Position numbers and translations under genes: made by a program | NCBI GenBank assembly: GCA_020433785.1 | Contig: JAGRCC010000579.1 | Span: forward strand, 1 to 8,138 | DNA: 8,138 nt | Direction of reading: 5' to 3' | Origin: Anaerolineae bacterium | GTDB lineage: Bacteria; Chloroflexota; Anaerolineae; 4572-78; J111 | Notes under the pieces: model-generated | Database searches by the model: none | Told to the model about the DNA's origin: nothing | Seen by the model: only the letters and a program-made list of their open reading frames with translations | Part shown: positions 4,191 through 8,138 of the stretch, one piece after another | Layout of the letters: every line of letters starts with the position of its first letter | Position numbering within the stretch: the stretch's first letter is position 1

Positions 4191-6815
4191 TTACTCCTCA
4201 GCAGCCAACCTGACCAGGTCTATCGAAATTGATCGGCCCAGGGTCCAGCCCGGATCAATGGTATTGTCGACCATCTTCATAAATGCTGCTTCATCACGCA
4301 CCACTAACAGAAAAGCCTCGACAATACTCCGCAGGTTGCTGCAAATCCATAACAATGTAGAGTAATGCAGCTGCTCGGCGTTGTCTATGATGATGATATT
4401 ATACTGCCCGCGAATTTGACGCTGGATGACCCCATCGGTTGATTCGCCGCGCTTCAAGGGCCGCCCGACGATATTTTCAACCAGCTGGCGCAGCTTGATT
4501 TTGGCTCCCTGCCGGGGGAGTTGGGCCAGAACAATTTGGTCTGCTGTTTCCCGGTGTACCTTGTCCACAAAGCGTTGAACGGTGATTGTGTCTTCGGGCA
4601 GCAACATCGCCAGGCCATAGCCGCCCTGGGCTCGGGGCGTTGCTGTTTTCAAGCGATACAACCCAAATTCGAGGCGAGACTCTTTTGGCGTGATCAACTC
4701 GGGACCCTCAGCCTCAACATCTGTTACCATCTCTTCCGCCTGCTGGTTTAATTGGGCCAGTTCGTTGTACCAGATGGCGCGACTGAGAAACCAGTCCAGC
4801 CCGGCCCGGATTTTCTCGGCCTCGGCCAGAAAGGACTCCTGGTTTCGGACCACCAGCAGGAAGACGCCGGCGATGGCTTGCAGGCTGCTGCACAGACCCA
4901 GCAGGGTCTGGTGATGCAATTTTTCGGCGTGGTCAATGATGATGACGTCGCCCGGATTGCGTTCAAGTTCGGCGATGACGCCGGCGATAGACTCGTCGCG
5001 TCGCAGGGAACGTTGGGTCAGATAGGCCAGCAAGGCCCGCTCTTTGATGCGCGGTCCAGGTTGGGGTAAGTCTACCGACCAGACTTGGTCGTAGCTGTTA
5101 CTGAGGGTACCGACCAACGCTTGAACGGTGGTTTGGTCTGCGGGTGACAAAATAGCTAAGCCATAGGCCTCCCCCTCAGCGCCGGCCGATCTGATCCGCT
5201 CAAGCCAGTCAGCGACCGGTTCTGGCGGGACCGTCATTGGCTCTGGCGTCTCCGCTTCATATCGCACGTGGCTCTGCTCCAGGGCCAGCCGAAGATGCTC
5301 TTGCCAGTCTTCTTCGGTTTCAACCCGTTCGAACAGCGAGGAAAGATGGGCCGGAGTGGTTTGTTGTCGCCGGGCCGTGTGGATCTTGAGCGGGGCATCG
5401 CTCTGGGCTAAGTACTCTGGCCGTAAGCGCTGGATTTGGATCTGACCGGTCGTGTCCGGGTAAGCGATGGCCTGACCGTCAGGGGCTATCAACACATTCA
5501 GCGACCAGGGATTGACATCCGGCAGGGGCAGCGGTTGCTGGGAAACCAGGTTGACCAGTTTCCAGGCTCGCTCCTTGTTCTGCACCAGCCCCAGGACACA
5601 GTTTGCGTCCAGAATTTTGAGCTCCTGGATGGTGGCTTCGAGCGGTGGATCATCTATGGTCGTATGAATGAATTCCCGTTCGTAAACCTCCCGCTGATAC
5701 CAAACCTCGAACAACTGCTCCTCGCCGCCGCAGGCCACCAGCAACATCTCGCCGCTCTGGTTCAGTCCCACCAGGTCAATAGATCGGACCTGCCGGGAAA
5801 AGATTTCGCCCCGGATATGCCGGCCGGTCAGGCTGAAGAATTCCAACTGGCGCGACAGGAAAGGCAGCACAGCCAGCATCTGTCCATCCGGGGTAACGGC
5901 CAGCTGCTTGACCGAAAATTCACCGTACTGGGGCGGCGGTTCCTCTTCTTCAGCCCAGCTGATTTGCCAGCTGGAGCCCAACTCAAGCTGAGTCCGCCGG
6001 ATTTCCAAATCGGCAAACAGTTGCGGTAAGGATAGGGTGTGGCTTTCCTGCCAGGTGGCGGTATGCCACAAACGGAGGGTACCATGCCCTTCGTTCACGG
6101 CGGCCAGAATAGTCCCATCCGGGCTGAATTGCAGCAGGCTGATGACCCCGTAATCGGTCTCGCCGACAAAATCCCACAATTCCTGGGAATAGCTGCTGCC
6201 ATCCACCGGATCGAGACAGGCCACAGCTTGCTGCTTCTCCCAATCCCAAACGTCGATGGTGTCCATATCAGTGGCGGTGGCAATCAGGCGGCCATCCGGG
6301 TTGAAGACTAGCGCTGAGATGTAACCATCCGTTTGGATGGTACGGATCAACTGGCCGCTGGTCGCCTCCCAGATACACAATCGATATTTTTCACCGCCGG
6401 CATCGGGAACCGCGCCGGCCAGGAAGGCGCCATCAGGGGACCAGGCCAATTCCAGCCCCGTATCCACTTTCAGCGACACGTCCGGCGGTAAAGCACAGGT
6501 CAGGCGTTGTCCCAAAGCCGGGGCAGTAACGATAGCGGCGTAGGCCTGATCCAGCCGGCTCCTTTCCGGGGATGACAGGCTCAGAAATAGGGCCGGCTCT
6601 TGTCCAAAGCGCAAGGCCAGAATTTCCAGTTCCCCCAACCCATATTCGCCGTGGCCGTCACGCTCGAGGCGGGCGATACGCGAGCGTGAGCAGCTCAGCA
6701 GGTCGGCCAGATCTTGTTGGGACAGTCCATGACGTTCACGCAGGTCGGTGATTGTTTTAATGAGGCTTGCTTGCCGCTGGGAAGCATACTGTTTGGGTGT
6801 CATTGAGTCGGTCAT
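4191..6815 (-). CDS. XRE-type HTH / WD40-repeat protein with two tandem degenerate MuB/TniB-like AAA+ domains
   Basis: The start chosen is the ATG at 6815, because GGAGGTGAT (6816-6824 on the plus strand, reversed) directly precedes it; this gives 874 residues. Residues about 16-72 form an XRE/Cro-like helix-turn-helix (RERHGLSQQDLADLLSCSRS). Residues about 119-469 form a WD40-type propeller, with SPDG/NPDG/TPDG turns near 124, 171, 230, 307 and 444. Two homologous units follow at about 549-689 and 731-864. Each has a GLA-L-P start where a P-loop would lie, a basic helix, a Walker B-like strand (VIIIDHAEKLH, IIIIDNAEQLH), and LLVVR. The order matches MuB/TniB ATPases, but GK[ST] is absent in both and the Walker B glutamate is H or N, so both are predicted to be pseudo-ATPases. 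The function is unknown. A DNA-binding sensor or scaffold, perhaps autoregulated, is inferred. It has its own promoter and is insulated from the upstream methylase by a terminator. Confidence 0.85.
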   Translation of the reverse strand: MTDSMTPKQYASQRQASLIKTITDLRERHGLSQQDLADLLSCSRSRIARLERDGHGEYGLGELEILALRFGQEPALFLSLSSPERSRLDQAYAAIVTAPALGQRLTCALPPDVSLKVDTGLELAWSPDGAFLAGAVPDAGGEKYRLCIWEATSGQLIRTIQTDGYISALVFNPDGRLIATATDMDTIDVWDWEKQQAVACLDPVDGSSYSQELWDFVGETDYGVISLLQFSPDGTILAAVNEGHGTLRLWHTATWQESHTLSLPQLFADLEIRRTQLELGSSWQISWAEEEEPPPQYGEFSVKQLAVTPDGQMLAVLPFLSRQLEFFSLTGRHIRGEIFSRQVRSIDLVGLNQSGEMLLVACGGEEQLFEVWYQREVYEREFIHTTIDDPPLEATIQELKILDANCVLGLVQNKERAWKLVNLVSQQPLPLPDVNPWSLNVLIAPDGQAIAYPDTTGQIQIQRLRPEYLAQSDAPLKIHTARRQQTTPAHLSSLFERVETEEDWQEHLRLALEQSHVRYEAETPEPMTVPPEPVADWLERIRSAGAEGEAYGLAILSPADQTTVQALVGTLSNSYDQVWSVDLPQPGPRIKERALLAYLTQRSLRRDESIAGVIAELERNPGDVIIIDHAEKLHHQTLLGLCSSLQAIAGVFLLVVRNQESFLAEAEKIRAGLDWFLSRAIWYNELAQLNQQAEEMVTDVEAEGPELITPKESRLEFGLYRLKTATPRAQGGYGLAMLLPEDTITVQRFVDKVHRETADQIVLAQLPRQGAKIKLRQLVENIVGRPLKRGESTDGVIQRQIRGQYNIIIIDNAEQLHYSTLLWICSNLRSIVEAFLLVVRDEAAFMKMVDNTIDPGWTLGRSISIDLVRLAAEE
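4224..4625 (-). other. Second MuB/TniB-like degenerate AAA+ unit within the XRE-WD40 protein
   Basis: C-terminal copy of an internal tandem duplication of about 135 residues. Shared landmarks with the first copy are GLA-L-P, TTVQ or ITVQ, QLP-Q-G, RGES or RDES followed by GVI, IIIID, AEQLH, TLL-ICS-L and FLLVVR. The P-loop position reads LLPEDTITVQ, with no glycine-lysine. The Walker B-like strand is IIIIDN, so the usual DE is DN. Confidence 0.65.
4749..5171 (-). other. First MuB/TniB-like degenerate AAA+ unit within the XRE-WD40 protein
   Basis: N-terminal copy of the duplication. The P-loop position reads LSPADQTTVQ and the Walker B-like strand is VIIIDH. A linker of about 40 acidic residues (including VTDVEAEGPEL) separates it from the second copy. 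The two copies have clearly diverged, so the duplication is old. Confidence 0.65.
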
Positions 6816-6832
6816 ATCACCTCCAAGAGCTC

Positions 6833-6857
6833 GATACAATTCCCCGCGTATTGTATC
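6833..6857. promoter_or_regulatory. Perfect inverted repeat, likely operator, over the -10 box of the XRE-WD40 gene
   Basis: GATACAAT (6833-6840) and ATTGTATC (6850-6857) are exact reverse complements with nine bases between them. The right arm contains the -10 hexamer of the minus-strand promoter, so a bound protein would block RNA polymerase. The helix-turn-helix at the start of the gene's own product is the natural candidate binder, which would mean autorepression. Confidence 0.6.
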
Positions 6858-6878
6858 ATATGGTAACAACACAGACAA
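6850..6878 (-). promoter_or_regulatory. Promoter of the XRE-WD40 gene
   Basis: On the minus strand: TTGTCT (6873-6878), a 17-base spacer, and TACAAT (6850-6855). The -10 differs from consensus at one position. The start of transcription would fall near 6843, about 28 bases before the ATG, inside the inverted repeat. Confidence 0.6.
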
Positions 6879-7004
6879 GATTATGGCGTTGTTTTGTAAA
6901 CCAGACACCCCCGGCAAAGTCCGAAAAACTGCGGCCACAGCCGGTTGACACAGAGATGAACGACTTTTATAGGCGAAGTTTTCCGGGGTTTGAATTGTCC
7001 TTTA

Positions 7005-7038
7005 AAATAAAAAAACCTCACCGCGTTGGTGAGGTTTT
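7005..7038 (-). terminator. Rho-independent terminator of the methylase-like gene
   Basis: A perfect 11-base stem, AAAACCTCACC (7012-7022) with GGTGAGGTTTT (7028-7038), around a five-base loop. On the minus strand it is followed by a T-rich run (GGTTTTTTTATTTTAAA). It lies 24 bases after the TAG of the methylase-like gene. It ends that transcript before the separate promoter of the XRE-WD40 gene, so the two neighbours are not one operon. Confidence 0.88.
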
Positions 7039-7061
7039 GAAGGAAGCTGAATTCAGCCTGA

Positions 7062-8138
7062 CTATCCGGCAGGTACAGTTGCTCCGGCCGCAATCCTGAA
7101 AATTTGTTCGAAGCTGGCCCCCTCCTCAGCCGAGGGCGGAGTAGCGCCATTTCGATAGACATTCCGCAGGATTTGAGCCGGAGATTGCAGATCAGAGTGA
7201 GCTTTCTCATTCGTTTGCTGTTGCCGGGCAGCCAGGGCTTCTGCCGCCGCTGCTTCCAATTTCAACGCATAGCCGTTTAGACCATAAATCATTGTCGATA
7301 TGGAGCTCATCTTAACACAGGTCGCGTCGACGTCCATTCCGCTAAATCTGATTAAGGCGTATTTTACCGCCCAGGGTGGACAACAGGCTGCTGCAGCGAG
7401 GACCATCACGCCAGAGCCGATACAAGGTTCATTGAATAAAACCGGGTCGTAATAAGGATAAGCAGATGGAATCATTTTGTTGATGAAGTATTCCTGAAAA
7501 ATACCGGCCTCACTCTCTTCCGGGATGGCCAATCCGGCCAATAAGGTGGCTGCTCCCAGGATGTTATCCGGGTGACATAAGGCTGCCTTGAGTCGTTGGT
7601 GAATGACCTGCTCAATATCCATCAAGGTGATTTTCCCCATGCATAATGCTAAATTGTAAGGTGTGAAATATTGGGCTTGCCAGGAAGGGTCCGCTTGAGC
7701 CCAGGTCTGGTACACGTCGCCCAGAATATCCGGCCCCATGATACTGCCGTGCGCTGAGTCCTGGTAAGCCCACAAACCGGGCGCTACGCTTTCCAGCAAC
7801 AAAGCAAATGCCTGGCAAAAACCATCCCGCCAAACCCGCTCCTCAAATGAGCCATAGCAGTTGCGCCGGTAGCGCGTCTCGATTTGTTGAAAAATGTTGG
7901 CGACTTCCGGGGTGTCGGGTTTAAATTTCCCGGTGGTACCGGCAGCCACAAGCTGTTCCGGCAAGACCTTCAAGGTCGCTTCGGTCAGGTGGAGAAAATC
8001 GTCATAGACAATCGAGGGACGATGCCCCGTCGCAGAAACAATACCCTCCAGGGCTTTGATCAGCGCGGTGGCATACCGTTTTGGATCAGGGATAAGAGGA
8101 TTATGGGGTGGTCTGCGTTTTCGTTGCGTTCGTTTTTT
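7062..8138 (-). CDS. N6-adenine DNA methylase-like protein (partial; 5' end beyond the right edge)
   Basis: The frame is open to the right edge, with 358 codons visible and the stop TAG at 7062-7064. A TTG at 7973 lacks a ribosome binding site, and the frame before it remains protein-like, so the true start is probably outside. QYFTPYNLA (about 7647-7673) matches the motif X region of type I restriction-modification M subunits. EPCIGSGVMVLAAA (about 7389-7430) is motif I of SAM-binding methylases, and GMDVDATCVKMSSI supplies the acidic SAM-ribose contact (MDVD, about 7326-7337). The expected NPP[YF] catalytic motif IV is not found before the stop; the tail is low-complexity and rich in A, E and Q. 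This resembles the shortened N-6 methylase-like proteins of plasmids and integrative elements. It may bind SAM without methylating, or be truncated. Confidence 0.8.
   Translation of the reverse strand, partial: KKRTQRKRRPPHNPLIPDPKRYATALIKALEGIVSATGHRPSIVYDDFLHLTEATLKVLPEQLVAAGTTGKFKPDTPEVANIFQQIETRYRRNCYGSFEERVWRDGFCQAFALLLESVAPGLWAYQDSAHGSIMGPDILGDVYQTWAQADPSWQAQYFTPYNLALCMGKITLMDIEQVIHQRLKAALCHPDNILGAATLLAGLAIPEESEAGIFQEYFINKMIPSAYPYYDPVLFNEPCIGSGVMVLAAAACCPPWAVKYALIRFSGMDVDATCVKMSSISTMIYGLNGYALKLEAAAAEALAARQQQTNEKAHSDLQSPAQILRNVYRNGATPPSAEEGASFEQIFRIAAGATVPAG

Noticed and set aside
5436..6029. A 197-codon open frame on the plus strand inside the XRE-WD40 gene
   Set aside because: It is the antisense shadow of the propeller region. 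The minus-strand frame shows clear SPDG-type repeats and domain order.
6767..7099. A plus-strand frame over the XRE-WD40 start region
   Set aside because: It covers the promoter, operator and terminator of opposite-strand genes and has no ribosome binding site.

Overview
The window reads as an accessory (mobile or defence-type) segment of a bacterial genome. It has five protein genes plus one long non-coding, repeat-bearing stretch. A polytopic membrane protein enters at the left edge and a DNA-methylase-like gene leaves at the right edge, so both are partial. Moderately GC-rich genes, AT-rich intergenic DNA, an HTH protein fused to WD40 repeats, and dispersed short repeats together suggest a Chloroflexota (Anaerolineae-like) organism. 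No rRNA or core marker gene is present to confirm this, so it is inference.

Layout, left to right: (1) 1-435, + strand, the C-terminal end of a membrane protein. (2) 436-1203, no convincing gene, but two families of short repeats: a CCTTCGATAC / ACTCAGGATGCT pair, and five degenerate copies of a motif close to TCAAAGTTGTTGGCAATG. (3) 1204-2272, a complete XerC/D-like tyrosine recombinase with a good sigma-70-type promoter and a leader rich in inverted repeats. (4) 2394-4155, a complete AbiE-type toxin-antitoxin pair (AbiEi antitoxin, AbiEii nucleotidyltransferase toxin). The two genes overlap by ATGA, and they have their own promoter and an operator-like inverted repeat. (5) 4191-6815, - strand, convergent with the toxin: a large 874-residue protein with an XRE-type helix-turn-helix, a WD40-type propeller, and two tandem domains shaped like MuB/TniB AAA+ ATPases, in both of which the Walker A lysine and the Walker B glutamate are missing. 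(6) 7005-7038, an intrinsic terminator on the - strand. (7) 7062 to the right edge, - strand, an N6-adenine DNA methylase-like protein with an SAM-binding motif but no visible NPPY-type catalytic motif.

The genes hang together as a small island. The recombinase could move or rearrange the DNA, possibly at the repeats upstream of it. AbiE would stabilise the island or give abortive-infection phage defence. The methylase-like gene is of a kind often carried by plasmids and integrative elements. The XRE-WD40-double pseudo-MuB protein is the most unusual item. It probably binds its own promoter, where a perfect 8+8 inverted repeat covers the -10 box. Its fold suggests a nucleotide-independent sensor or scaffold derived from a transposition or AAA+ regulator. 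That functional reading is inference; the architecture and the missing residues are seen directly.
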